Assembly (NCBI RefSeq): GCF_002305895.1
Contig: NZ_CP022203.1
Coordinates: 2,768,501-2,832,500 of the forward strand
Length of the DNA stretch: 64,000 bases
Source of the DNA: Corallococcus macrosporus DSM 14697
GTDB taxonomy: Bacteria > Myxococcota > Myxococcia > Myxococcales > Myxococcaceae
Reading direction: 5' to 3'
Part shown: positions 49,909-58,934 of the stretch, piece after piece
Position numbering within the stretch: the first letter of the stretch is position 1
Layout of the letters: each line of letters begins with the position of its first letter
Notes under the pieces: generated by a model
Seen by the model: only the letters and a program-made list of their open reading frames with translations
Told to the model about the DNA's origin: nothing
Databases searched by the model: none
Program-made: the position numbers and the translations under genes

Positions 49909-51708
49909 TCAGCGCACCTCCCAGCCCCGCTCCCCGCGCTCGTAGCGCTTGCCCGCGCCCAGGTCGCCGTAGAAGAGCAGGTCCTTCACGCCCACCACGG
50001 ACTGCCCGTCGAACAGGCCAATCTCGCCGTTGACGGGCATCTGGATGCCGAGCTGCGCCGCGTTGAGGCGGACGCGCTGCCCGGGGGCCACCGTCAGGTC
50101 CGGCAGCACCGCGCCGATGGGGGCGCGCACCTGCGTGGGCAGGTGGCTGGGGCTCCGCGCCAGGCTGATGCGAAGCTGCGTGGTGAGCACCATGCCGCCC
50201 AGGTTGAGGGGCGCCGAGGTGCGGTTGCCCACCTCCACCCAGCCCTCGCGCGGGTGGACGGCCTCCAGCACCAGCGTGGGCTGCTGCCGCGCCAGCCGCT
50301 CCAGCTCCCGGCCGATGAAGGCGCGGCGCTCGCGCACGTAGCGCTTCAGGTAGGCGCGGCCCGCGGTGAAGCGGCCGTAGTCCATGAAGGGGTCGTCGCG
50401 CATGTGCGGGTCGATGAGCGCGTGCAGCTTGTCGATGTGCGCGTCCATCACCTCGGGGGTGAAGAGCTCGTCCAGCGCCTTGTCCAGCCGCGCCTCCAGC
50501 CGCTCGCGCAGCTCGGGGTTCAGCACCACGCGGGTGGCCAGGTTGGAGAACACCGGCAGGTAGCCGGGGTACGAGGCCGTCTCCAGCTTGCGCTGCTCGT
50601 ACATCTTCGCCACCCACGCGTCGATGAGGGTGAAGCTGAACAGCGGGTGGCGCATGTTGCTGGTGCTCTGGCTCATGTCCTCCACGCTGATGGGGTACCA
50701 CCAGCGCGAGTCCACGTTGTTCAGGTCCCACGGGACGTAGGCCCACTTGGCGATGGCGCGGTCGTAGATGAAGTAGCTCTCCGAGTCCTCCACGTAGTTG
50801 TTGGACATCAGCGCGTCCAACACCATGGAGCGCAGGTAGTGCTCCAACTGGAACCGCTGCTCCATCTCGCTGACGAACCGGGGCTCGGGCGTGTGGTTGA
50901 TGGCGCCCACCATCTCCCAGAGCTTGTCGTCCGGCTGGGACTCGTTCGTCTTCTTCGCCCAGTCCCCCTGGTACGGCACCTTCACCATCTTGAATTCGCA
51001 GTCCTTCCAGCCGCACCGGTAGATGGTGCCGTCGGTGTCCGCGAAGGCGTGCGCCCGCAGGAAGGCCTTGTTCACCTGCTCGATTTCCAGGAACACGCCC
51101 TGGTACACGCCGTTGACGTCGAGCCGCACCAGCGTGCCCTTCGACGCGGGCACCCGCATGGCCTCCAGCAAATCAAAGGCAATCTTCTCCGCCAGCAGCG
51201 TCGCGTCCGCGTACTCGGCCACGAGGTTGAGCGAGGTCCGCCCCTCGAAGCGCACGTCGTCCTCGAACTTCACGTTCCAGCTCTTCTTCGGGAAGAAGCG
51301 CGCGGACGCGCCCCGCAGGCGCACCTTCACGCGGTACGTCGTCCCGTTCGCCAGGAAGAGGCCGTCCTGCTCCGGCGTCCACGGGTCCGCCTCGAACAGG
51401 CGCATCGTCGCTTCGGGGATGATGAGCTCGTACTGGGGGACGGACGTGGCCACGGCCGGCATCTGGAAGGGCCGCTCCACCTCGGGCACGGGCGGCGGCG
51501 GCTCGGGAGGCGGGTCCACGGGGGGCGGGTCCACCGGCGTCGGGTCCGGTGGCGGCTGCGTGGGTGGGGGCTCCTCCTCGCCGGGAGGGCCTTGAGGGTC
51601 CTCCATGCCCGGTGGGTCCTGGATGGAGGGCGGCCGCGGCGCCTGGGTTCCATCACATGCCCAGAGGCCCAGCAGCGGGAGGCACAGCAGCAATCGAGAA
51701 GGAGTCAT
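49909..51708 (-). CDS. CotH-family lipoprotein with lamin-tail-like end
   Basis: 599 aa. Lipobox 'LLGLWAC' (Cys18, Asp next), a long Pro/Glu linker to about residue 80, then the CotH fold: 'YRVKVRLRGASARFFPKKSW', 'GRTSLNLVAEYADATLLAEK', 'GVYQGVFLEIEQVNKAFLRA', and 'KWAYVPWDLNNVDSRWWYP'. The C-terminal 120 residues ('EGWVEVGNRTSAPLNLGGMV') look like a lamin-tail beta sandwich. Spore-coat CotH is an atypical kinase, but activity here is unknown. ATG at 51708, with TTG at 51711 just before it. Confidence 0.88.
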   Translation of the reverse strand: MTPSRLLLCLPLLGLWACDGTQAPRPPSIQDPPGMEDPQGPPGEEEPPPTQPPPDPTPVDPPPVDPPPEPPPPVPEVERPFQMPAVATSVPQYELIIPEATMRLFEADPWTPEQDGLFLANGTTYRVKVRLRGASARFFPKKSWNVKFEDDVRFEGRTSLNLVAEYADATLLAEKIAFDLLEAMRVPASKGTLVRLDVNGVYQGVFLEIEQVNKAFLRAHAFADTDGTIYRCGWKDCEFKMVKVPYQGDWAKKTNESQPDDKLWEMVGAINHTPEPRFVSEMEQRFQLEHYLRSMVLDALMSNNYVEDSESYFIYDRAIAKWAYVPWDLNNVDSRWWYPISVEDMSQSTSNMRHPLFSFTLIDAWVAKMYEQRKLETASYPGYLPVFSNLATRVVLNPELRERLEARLDKALDELFTPEVMDAHIDKLHALIDPHMRDDPFMDYGRFTAGRAYLKRYVRERRAFIGRELERLARQQPTLVLEAVHPREGWVEVGNRTSAPLNLGGMVLTTQLRISLARSPSHLPTQVRAPIGAVLPDLTVAPGQRVRLNAAQLGIQMPVNGEIGLFDGQSVVGVKDLLFYGDLGAGKRYERGERGWEVR

Positions 51709-51976
51709 CAACCCCGGCGCAAAGCAACGCTTGTGCCCGCCCCCAGGGCCGCCGTCTGGTGAAGAGCGGACGCTTGGAGCAGGCGAGTGGCGCCCGCCGT
51801 CGCGTGCGAGGGAAACGGATTTCCCAACCTGGCTGCTCGCCCCACCCTGGAGGGAATGAGACGCGCGGGGGCCCCTGGCGGGGCAGGCTGCCGGGCGGCT
51901 CGGGCCCCCTTTCCCTGGGTGGGCTGTGCACGGCGCGCGGCGGCGGTCCTAGCTTCAAGGGGAGAGAGGGCCTCAT

Positions 51977-52450
51977 ATGGAATCGTGGAACCAGACGTCG
52001 TCCGACACCGTGCGGGCCCACACGCCGTTGGTGGTGAACCGGCGCATCGACGAGCACGTGGAGCGCTGCGTCCGGTACATGGCCGAGCAGGGGGACCGCG
52101 CGGAGATGACGCGCTACCTCGCCCGGCTGGAGCGCGAGTGGGACATCCACCGCGCGGTCGCCGTGGGCGCGTCGGCCGTGGGCCTGCTGGGCCTGCTGCT
52201 GGGCCGGCGGGCGGGCGGGCGCTGGCGGGCGCTCACCGCGGTGGCGGGAGGCATGCTGTTCCAGCACAGCCTGTCCGGCTTCAGCCCGCTGTCGGAGCTG
52301 CTGCGCGCGCTCGGGGTGCGCACCCGCCGGGAAATCGACCTGGAGAAGTTCGCCATCAAGGCCCTGCGCGGCGACTTCGAGCGCATCCCCATGGAGGGCG
52401 GGCCCATGGCCCGGGCCAACGCCGCCCTCGTCGCCGCGCAGTCGTCCTGA
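51977..52450 (+). CDS. Small membrane protein, DUF2892-like
   Basis: 157 aa. An acidic/basic helical N-terminal part ('RIDEHVERCVRYMAEQGDRA') and two hydrophobic segments ('AVGASAVGLLGLLLG', 'LTAVAGGMLFQHSLSGFSPL') in the pattern of the DUF2892 inner-membrane domain, then a charged tail. Role unknown. ATG at 51977 after GAGAGAGGG. It ends 8 bp from the convergent long peptidase gene; a 14-bp perfect palindrome covers the junction. Confidence 0.68.
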   Translation: MESWNQTSSDTVRAHTPLVVNRRIDEHVERCVRYMAEQGDRAEMTRYLARLEREWDIHRAVAVGASAVGLLGLLLGRRAGGRWRALTAVAGGMLFQHSLSGFSPLSELLRALGVRTRREIDLEKFAIKALRGDFERIPMEGGPMARANAALVAAQSS

Positions 52451-52458
52451 CGCCGCCG

Positions 52459-55400
52459 CTAGCGGCGCGGGCCGGTGTAGCCGCCTCCCACGGAGGGCAT
52501 CAGCGCCGGGGACATGGGGGTCGGCGCCGGGCCGGTGCTCTTCCCGGTGTTGGCCTGGTCGAAGAAGCCGTTGAGGCCCGCGATGCCCAGCGAGAAGTTC
52601 GTCACCCAGCCCGGGTCCGGCTGGCCGGCCGCGGCGCCCACGTCGAAGGGCCGGGCGAAGTGCAGGCGCAGCAGCAGGGGGCCCAGCGCGAGGTTGAAGC
52701 CGACGACGCCGTTCACCACGCGGTGGTTCCACAGGTCATCCGTGCCTTCCCCCACGCCGCCCGCGTCGATGGCGGCGATGGCTTCCAAGTCACTGAGGAA
52801 GGCCACCCGGATGATGTCGTTGAGCGGAAGCTGCGCCTCCAGCGTGGAGTAGAGGTAGTGCCGGCCGAGCAGCCACTGGATGTCGCCGAAGTTCACACCG
52901 CGCAGCGTGTCGAACGAGGACAGGAAGTAGGAGCGCGCGTACTGGCCCCCCAGCGTGGTGCCCAGGCCGCCGCGGATGAAGATGTTGGCGCGGCCGTAGA
53001 TGGGGAAGTAGCGCTCCGCGTCCACGCGCACGTTGCCGTAGGCCTGGCTGTCGAAGGGCTGCACGCCCACCGTGGTCTCCAACAAGAGGGCGCTGCCCGA
53101 CAGCGGGCCGGTGGCGTAGTGGTACTTCAGGCTGTCGTAGCCGAACTGCCCGCTCAGCTCCGTCTGGAAGCGGATGGCGCTGTTGCGAGCGTTCCAGGCC
53201 GTCAGCAGCTCCCGGTTGGCCGCGTTGCGCTCGGGGAAGAACAGCTCGAACTCCGTGTAGTCGTCCAGGAAGTACCGCGTGCCACCCACGGCCAGGTCGC
53301 CCTGCACGAACAGGAAGGTGCTCAGCGGGTAGCGCACGCTGCCGAGCGCGCCGAAGAAGCGCTCGCCGGACGTGAAGAAGGCATTCTGCGCGCCCTCCTC
53401 GCCCTCGAAGGTGCGGTCCACGCGGAAGCGCAGCGACTGGAAGAGGCCGCCGCCCCACGTCATGCGGGACTTGTCGTTGACGTAGAGCAGGTAGCCGTCC
53501 GTCAGGTCGAAGCTGCCATACACCGCCAGGGTGAGCAGGAACTGGTGGTCCTTCATGCGGTCACTGGCCGCCGCGAAGAGCTGGCCCACGAAGCCGCCGC
53601 CGCCCGCGCCCGCGAAGCCGAAGAAGGGCCCGAACTCCAGGTTCTGCCGGTTGAAGGGCTCGTAGTTCGTCGCGTCCGTGAGCGGCCGCACCGCCAGCGG
53701 GCTGGGCGGCTCCGGCGGCGGCTCGGCGGGGACGTCCAGCGCCAGCATGCGCGGCGGGCGCAGCACCGCGGGCCGGCGCTCACCGGAGACGTGGAACAGC
53801 ATCCACAGGCCGCCGTCCGGGCCGGGGCCGGGCTCGAAGACGCCCGTCGTCAGGTCCGTGCGCCGCACGATGCGGCCGTCCTTCGTCAGCTCGTGCAGGT
53901 CGGAGCTGCTGTTGTTGAAGGCGGTGAAGAAGACGCGCCCGTCGGCCAGGGCCACCGGGGCCGTGTGGTCTCGCTCCTCGCTGGTGAGGCGCTCCACCTG
54001 CCGGGGCGCGTCCGGGCGCACGCGGAACAGGTTGAACTGGCGGTGGGACGTCGCGTCGGACGTGAAGATGACGCCGGAGGGCCCCCACGTCACCTCGCGC
54101 TCGGAGAACACGTCATCCGTGAGCTGGAGCGGCTTGCCGTCCGGCCCCGCCTGCAGGTCGATGGCGTAGATGTCCCGCAGGCCCGCGTCGTTGATGCCGA
54201 CGAAGGCCACCCACCGGCCATCCGGCGAGAAGGCCGGCGAGTACGCCGCCAGCAGGCCGTGCTTGTCCACGCGGTACGCGGTGCGGTCCCCCAGGTTCAG
54301 GTCCACCACCAGGCCCACCTCGCGGTCGATGCCGGTCCGGATGGCGTTGCGGCGCACCAGCACGTCCGCGCCGCGCTGCTCCGACGTGTGCTTGTAGTCC
54401 TGCACGTAGATGACGTCTCGCCCGGTGATTTCGGCGATGAAGGCCAGCTTGTCGTCCGTCAGCGCGAAGCTGCGCCCGGAGATGGGGTGCAGCGACTCCA
54501 CGCCCGGCACGCCGTCACCGGTCACCTTCACCGTCTTCTCCGGCGCGCGCGGATCCATCATGTAGATGCGGCTCTCGCCCGTCTCCGGGACGATGGTGCG
54601 CAGCGCCAGCACGTTCCCCGACGGGGAGGACGTCATGGCCGTGGTGTAGCCGGGCGCCTTGTCGAGCAGGTCCAACGCCGGCGCGGACTGCTCGGACGCC
54701 AGGTACGTCTTGAAGGCCCGGCGCTTCAGCCAGTTCTCGAAGCGCGCGGAGATGCGCTTGGGGTTGTCGCCGGTGAGCCGCTCCAGCAGCTCCTCGAACT
54801 TCAGGGACGGCGTGTCGCGCGAGCCGCCCGCCAGCCGCGGGGACTCCTCCAGCACGCGCTGGATGAAGCCCGCGCCGTACTCCTCCTCGAGGAAGGACAC
54901 TCGGACCTGGCCCACCTTGTAGATCCACAGGTAGCCGTAGGGCCCGGGAGAGAAGAAGTCGAGGAAGGCGTAGCCCTTGAAGAGGTCCGGGTTCACCAGC
55001 AGGTCCCGCACCAGCATCTCCGCTTCGGGGTCCATGCCGCGCTTGGCGTAGAACTCGGCCAGGCCTTCGATGAACCACAGCGGGATGGCCTGCAGCGGGT
55101 CGCCGAACATCTTGGCCTGCTCGGCCACGGTGCGGACCTTCTGGATGGTGAACTGGTGCGCCAGCTCGTGGGTGCTGACCTCCTCGAAGAGGCGGTGGTC
55201 CCCCAGGTAGGGCAGCGTCAGCTTCAGGTCCTCGCCAGTGCTGGTGAGGCCCAGCGTGCCCTCCGACACGGCGAAGAGGTTGGTCTGCAGGAACTCCTGG
55301 TAGCTGCTGTAGAGGATGTAGGGGAAGGTCTTGGTGGGGACGTACTGGAAGCGGTCCACCAGGTAGCGGTAGGCCTCCTCGATGAGCGGCGCCGCTCGCT

Positions 55401-56166
55401 CGGCCACCATGCGCTCGCGCTCGTAGAAGTAGAAGCGCACGCCGCCCGACTTGTCCCCCAGCGACTTCGCGTACGTGTAGTTGAACCCTCCGTCCGCGCC
55501 GGCGAACACGGACTGGCCACCGCCCAGCACCGTCCCGCCGTCGTCGGACTCGACGGCCATCAGGTAGCTGCCCGCGTCCTGCGTCCCGCCGTCGGTTCCC
55601 CCGGCCTCGGCGAGCGAGCCCGCGTCCTGCGTGCCCGCGTCGGCCGTGGCGAGCGAGCCCGCGTCCTGCGTGCCCGCGTCGGCCGTGGCCACCGCGCCGC
55701 CGTCCTGCGTGCCCGCGTCGGCCGTGGCCACCGCGCCGCCGTCCTGGACGCCTCCGTCTTCACCCGCCGTCACGAGCGGTACACCGCCGTCGGGGGCGCC
55801 ACCGAGCACCACCGGCGTGCTGCCGGACAGGCCCGTGGGCGCCGAAGGGCCCGAGGCGCCTTCCGTGGTCTCCGGGGCGGGGCCCTCGGGAGGCGCCGTC
55901 GTGTCGCCCTCGTCCGGCGACGTGGTGGGCGCGCTGGGGTTGGCGCCACCCGGGGCGTCAGGCGGCTGCTCGTGCGCGGTCCGCTCGGGAGGTGGCGCCA
56001 GGCCCGTGGCCCCGGGGCCGACGAGGATGTCCGCGTGTCGCCACTCGAACTCGTAGCTGTTCACCGGCGTTTTCCCGGGCCTCCGGGGCACGACGTAGAA
56101 CTGGGCGAGCGCGAGCCCCGGGAAGAGCAGGACGAGCAGGGCAGCGGCGAGGGGACGGGGGTTCAC
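52459..56166 (-). CDS. Secreted HEXXH peptidase / TolB-like propeller / outer-membrane barrel fusion
   Basis: 1235 aa. Signal peptide ('LAAALLVLLFPGLALAQ'), a low-complexity region with tandem 13-residue repeats (about 140-200), a gluzincin-like peptidase domain with 'STHELAHQFTI' (His333, Glu334, His337) and a downstream glutamate in 'WFIEGLAEFYA', then TolB-like beta-propeller repeats ('YSPAFSPDGRWVAFVG', 'LTDDVFSEREVTWGPSGVIF'), and about 400 residues of strands typical of an outer-membrane barrel ('VYGSFDLTDGYLLYVNDKSR', 'NIFIRGGLGTTLGGQYARSY'). GTG at 56166 with AGAGGT upstream. Substrate unknown; may act on cell-surface or prey proteins. Confidence 0.82.
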   Translation of the reverse strand: MNPRPLAAALLVLLFPGLALAQFYVVPRRPGKTPVNSYEFEWRHADILVGPGATGLAPPPERTAHEQPPDAPGGANPSAPTTSPDEGDTTAPPEGPAPETTEGASGPSAPTGLSGSTPVVLGGAPDGGVPLVTAGEDGGVQDGGAVATADAGTQDGGAVATADAGTQDAGSLATADAGTQDAGSLAEAGGTDGGTQDAGSYLMAVESDDGGTVLGGGQSVFAGADGGFNYTYAKSLGDKSGGVRFYFYERERMVAERAAPLIEEAYRYLVDRFQYVPTKTFPYILYSSYQEFLQTNLFAVSEGTLGLTSTGEDLKLTLPYLGDHRLFEEVSTHELAHQFTIQKVRTVAEQAKMFGDPLQAIPLWFIEGLAEFYAKRGMDPEAEMLVRDLLVNPDLFKGYAFLDFFSPGPYGYLWIYKVGQVRVSFLEEEYGAGFIQRVLEESPRLAGGSRDTPSLKFEELLERLTGDNPKRISARFENWLKRRAFKTYLASEQSAPALDLLDKAPGYTTAMTSSPSGNVLALRTIVPETGESRIYMMDPRAPEKTVKVTGDGVPGVESLHPISGRSFALTDDKLAFIAEITGRDVIYVQDYKHTSEQRGADVLVRRNAIRTGIDREVGLVVDLNLGDRTAYRVDKHGLLAAYSPAFSPDGRWVAFVGINDAGLRDIYAIDLQAGPDGKPLQLTDDVFSEREVTWGPSGVIFTSDATSHRQFNLFRVRPDAPRQVERLTSEERDHTAPVALADGRVFFTAFNNSSSDLHELTKDGRIVRRTDLTTGVFEPGPGPDGGLWMLFHVSGERRPAVLRPPRMLALDVPAEPPPEPPSPLAVRPLTDATNYEPFNRQNLEFGPFFGFAGAGGGGFVGQLFAAASDRMKDHQFLLTLAVYGSFDLTDGYLLYVNDKSRMTWGGGLFQSLRFRVDRTFEGEEGAQNAFFTSGERFFGALGSVRYPLSTFLFVQGDLAVGGTRYFLDDYTEFELFFPERNAANRELLTAWNARNSAIRFQTELSGQFGYDSLKYHYATGPLSGSALLLETTVGVQPFDSQAYGNVRVDAERYFPIYGRANIFIRGGLGTTLGGQYARSYFLSSFDTLRGVNFGDIQWLLGRHYLYSTLEAQLPLNDIIRVAFLSDLEAIAAIDAGGVGEGTDDLWNHRVVNGVVGFNLALGPLLLRLHFARPFDVGAAAGQPDPGWVTNFSLGIAGLNGFFDQANTGKSTGPAPTPMSPALMPSVGGGYTGPRR
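55608..55763 (-). repeat. 39-bp tandem repeat inside the peptidase gene
   Basis: About four copies of a 39-bp unit in frame, coding for 13 residues (ATADAGTQDGGAV, then two ATADAGTQDAGSL, with degenerate copies at both ends). Near-identity between units suggests recent copy-number change. Confidence 0.85.
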
Positions 56167-56211
56167 TGAAGGCACCTCTGTGGGTGGGGCACCGGGGGAG
56201 ACTACACCTGC

Positions 56212-56230
56212 CTGGGAGGCTGCCTCCCAG
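56212..56230. promoter_or_regulatory. Perfect palindrome in a divergent promoter region
   Basis: CTGGGAGGC-T-GCCTCCCAG lies 45 bp before the peptidase gene start and 130 bp before the LVIVD-propeller gene. Position suggests an operator for one or both divergent genes; no regulator gene is adjacent. Confidence 0.45.
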
Positions 56231-56360
56231 TGGCCCGGGTATACAAGCGGCCCGTCCATTTCTTTCCGTTTACTTGACGGGCGGTGGGCATCGCTCCCTC
56301 GGAAATCTGAGGAGCGTGGCGGTTCGTCGGGCGATGGCGGCGGATGATATGGAGGGGGGC

Positions 56361-57821
56361 ATGAAACGCCTCCTCGCAGTCACCAGCACCCTGGCCCTCG
56401 CCACCGCCTGCGGCAATGACAATCCGCCCGCCCCCAAGGCGGAGTGTCAGCTCGAGGCCATCGACTTGTCCGCCTGCCAGCTTTCGAGCCTCGCGGGCGT
56501 ACAACCCGAGGGCATCTGGAACCTCAACATCAACCTCAACGACGGTTCCGGTGCCGCGGCCGCCATGCGGTTGTCGGGAGGGGGCAGCAACACCCAGATG
56601 CTGCTGGGCGTCCCCGCCACGGAGCGGCAGTCCACGCCGGAGTCGTTCTTCCTGGCCAGCGAGTACCAGCAGGGCACCGGCGCCTCCGCCGTGACAATTC
56701 GCTTCGCCGCGGCCGGGTGTTCCTCGAGCGGGCCCGGGCAGATGTCCGGCATCTTCCGGCGCTGCGCCAACGGCGCCACGGACATGCGAGGCACCTTTGA
56801 GGCCGTCCGGGTGGCTCGCCGCGCGGATGAGGCGGAGGCGTCCGGCGTGGAGCTGGTCGGCGAAGTGCGCCTGGCGGATGCCACCGTCACCAACGTCGCG
56901 GTGGCTCACGGCCACGCCTACGTGACGGCGGGGGCCAAGGGCCTCTTCATCCTCGACCTGAGCGACCCCGCCCAGCCCCGTCAGGTGAACAAGTCGGAGC
57001 CCTCCGACGACTTCTTCACGGACGCGCTGGTGAACGGGAACACGCTCTACGTGGGCAGCCGCCGCAGCGGCGTCATCGTGTTCGACATCACCAACCCGGC
57101 CTCGCCCGTGCGCCTGCGCTCCGTGCCCGAGTCCGTGGTGGAGGTGAACGACCTCGCGCTGGACGGCGACGTCCTGTACGCGGCCTCCCCCCTGCCCAAC
57201 TCGGAGGTGTACATCTACGACGTGGCCACGCCCGCGGAGCCCAAGCAGCTCTGGCGGTACTTCGTGGAGGGCGCCGAGCGGCTGGCGGGGGAGGTCCCCC
57301 TGCACGTGGCGGCGATGGGCGGCCGGCTCTACGTGAGCAACTGGTCCTTCGGCCTCACCGTGTCGGACGTCACCACGCCGTCGAAGCCCAAGCTGCTGGG
57401 CCGCTTCGCCAACGCCTCCTCGAGCGCCACGGCGGTGGGCATGGTGGGGGACCGCCCCTACGCCTTCGACGCGGGTGAGGACTGGGGCGCGTACCTGAGC
57501 GTGCTGGACGTGAGCGCCCCGGCGACGGTGTCCCGGACGGGCGAGTTCCGGACGCGCCCCGAGGTGTCCGTCCGCGCGGTGGCCTTCGCCGGGACGAAGG
57601 TCTACCTGGCCTATGGCCAGGACGGCCTGCGCATCGTGGACGTGTCCGTCCCGAGCGCGCCCCAGCAGGTGGGGTACTACAACACCTGGCGGGAGACGGA
57701 CCCGGGCCACGGCGTGGCGTTCCTGGAGGGCCTGAGCAAGGTGCACGTGCCGGGGGACGGCTACGTGTACGCGACGGATTCCTCGCGCGGGCTCCTCATC
57801 TTCCGCGAGACGGCGGAGTAG
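56361..57821 (+). CDS. LVIVD-repeat propeller lipoprotein
   Basis: 486 aa. Signal peptide with lipobox 'LALATAC' (Cys17), a 170-residue N-terminal domain with Cys residues, then repeats of the LVIVD type ('GLFILDLSDPAQPRQV', 'GVIVFDITNPASPVRL', 'EVYIYDVATPAEPKQL', 'GLTVSDVTTPSKPKLL', 'GLRIVDVSVPSAPQQV') that form a surface beta-propeller, usually a protein- or ligand-binding platform. ATG at 56361 after GGAGGGGGG. Nine bp before the EAL-domain gene, so the two are probably one operon. Confidence 0.88.
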   Translation: MKRLLAVTSTLALATACGNDNPPAPKAECQLEAIDLSACQLSSLAGVQPEGIWNLNINLNDGSGAAAAMRLSGGGSNTQMLLGVPATERQSTPESFFLASEYQQGTGASAVTIRFAAAGCSSSGPGQMSGIFRRCANGATDMRGTFEAVRVARRADEAEASGVELVGEVRLADATVTNVAVAHGHAYVTAGAKGLFILDLSDPAQPRQVNKSEPSDDFFTDALVNGNTLYVGSRRSGVIVFDITNPASPVRLRSVPESVVEVNDLALDGDVLYAASPLPNSEVYIYDVATPAEPKQLWRYFVEGAERLAGEVPLHVAAMGGRLYVSNWSFGLTVSDVTTPSKPKLLGRFANASSSATAVGMVGDRPYAFDAGEDWGAYLSVLDVSAPATVSRTGEFRTRPEVSVRAVAFAGTKVYLAYGQDGLRIVDVSVPSAPQQVGYYNTWRETDPGHGVAFLEGLSKVHVPGDGYVYATDSSRGLLIFRETAE

Positions 57822-57830
57822 GCTGTCGGA

Positions 57831-58925
57831 ATGAGCGACACCCCGACGCGGCCCTGCGACCGGTGCCAGACGCTGCCTTCCAGCGCGGAGGGCGCCGGGC
57901 GCCTGTTCCTATGGAGTCCCGTGGGGCACGCTCAGGGCCGGCTGGTGTCCTTGCTCCGGGAGACGCGGCACGAGGTCCAGGTTCGCGCCGAGGCCCAATG
58001 CGTCGCGGTGTGGGTGCCGGAGGCGGCGCTGTCGCCCCTGGTCTCGAGCCTGGTGGCCGCGCTCTCGCAGGAGGAGGCGCGGGCCACCCGGGTGCTGTTC
58101 GTCCCGGGTGAGGCGGAGCCGGGGCTGGGGGACTACCCCCGCGTGGGCTCGCTCCAGCGGCTCGCCACGCGCACGCGGGCGGGGTGGCTGGTGGACCTGC
58201 TGGCCGAGCAGCGGCTCACCACGCACTTCCAGCCCATCGTCCATGCGCGGGACACCGGCCGCATCTTCGCGCACGAGGCGCTGATGCGGGGGCTGGAGCC
58301 GGACGGCGCGCTGGTGTCGCCCGGGCGGATGATGCAGACGGCGCGGGACGCGGACCTGCTGTTCCAGTTGGACCTGGCCGCGCGCACCACGGCCATCCGG
58401 CAGGCGGTGCGGCACGGGCTGGACACGCACCTGTTCGTGAACTTCACGCCCACGGCCATCTACGACGCTTCGTACTGTCTGCGCTCCACGGTGGAGGCCA
58501 TCCACGCGGCGGGGATCGAGCCGCGGCGGGTGGTGTTCGAAATCATCGAGACGGACCAGACCGCCGACGCGGAGCACCTGCGCGCCATCGTGGACTTCTA
58601 CCGCAAGGCGGGGTTCCAGGTGGCGCTGGACGACCTGGGGGCGGGGTTCTCGTCCCTGAACCTCATCCACCGGCTGCGGCCGGACATCATCAAGCTGGAC
58701 ATGGAGCTGGTGCGCGACGTCCACCTGGACCCGTACAAGGGCTCCATCGTGGAGAAGCTCCTGGAGATTGCGCGGACGCTGGGCATCCGCACCGTGGCGG
58801 AGGGCATCGAGACGCACGAGGAGCTGCACTGGGTGCGTGCCCACGGGGTGGACTTCGTGCAGGGCTATCTCATCGCGAAGCCGCAGAGCCCTCCCGTGGG
58901 GTTGACGCCGACGTTCGTGGAGTGA
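57831..58925 (+). CDS. EAL-domain cyclic-di-GMP phosphodiesterase
   Basis: 364 aa. The C-terminal 240 residues are a complete EAL domain: Glu149 in 'AHEALMRG', 'NFTPTAIYD', 'EIIETD', 'VALDDLGAGFSSLNLIHRL', Lys in 'DIIKLDMELVR', 'AEGIET' and 'VDFVQGYLIAKP', so hydrolysis of c-di-GMP is likely. The N-terminal 115 residues contain 'RPCDRCQTLPSSAEG', a cysteine pair that could bind a metal, and an alpha/beta stretch I do not recognise. No membrane segment. Follows the LVIVD lipoprotein closely. Confidence 0.9.
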   Translation: MSDTPTRPCDRCQTLPSSAEGAGRLFLWSPVGHAQGRLVSLLRETRHEVQVRAEAQCVAVWVPEAALSPLVSSLVAALSQEEARATRVLFVPGEAEPGLGDYPRVGSLQRLATRTRAGWLVDLLAEQRLTTHFQPIVHARDTGRIFAHEALMRGLEPDGALVSPGRMMQTARDADLLFQLDLAARTTAIRQAVRHGLDTHLFVNFTPTAIYDASYCLRSTVEAIHAAGIEPRRVVFEIIETDQTADAEHLRAIVDFYRKAGFQVALDDLGAGFSSLNLIHRLRPDIIKLDMELVRDVHLDPYKGSIVEKLLEIARTLGIRTVAEGIETHEELHWVRAHGVDFVQGYLIAKPQSPPVGLTPTFVE

Positions 58926-58934
58926 GCCGGGCGC

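Noticed and set aside
52454-52467. Perfect 14-bp GC palindrome at the junction of two convergent genes
   Set aside because: Possible weak terminator, but too short and GC-only to call a feature in this genome.
55608-55763. CRISPR-like array
   Set aside because: Units are contiguous, in frame and protein-coding, without spacers; the 18-bp repeat at 59494-59565 is likewise coding.
51787-56169. A 1460-codon plus-strand frame opposite the peptidase gene
   Set aside because: Antisense shadow; the minus strand has HEXXH, propeller and barrel features with a proper signal peptide.
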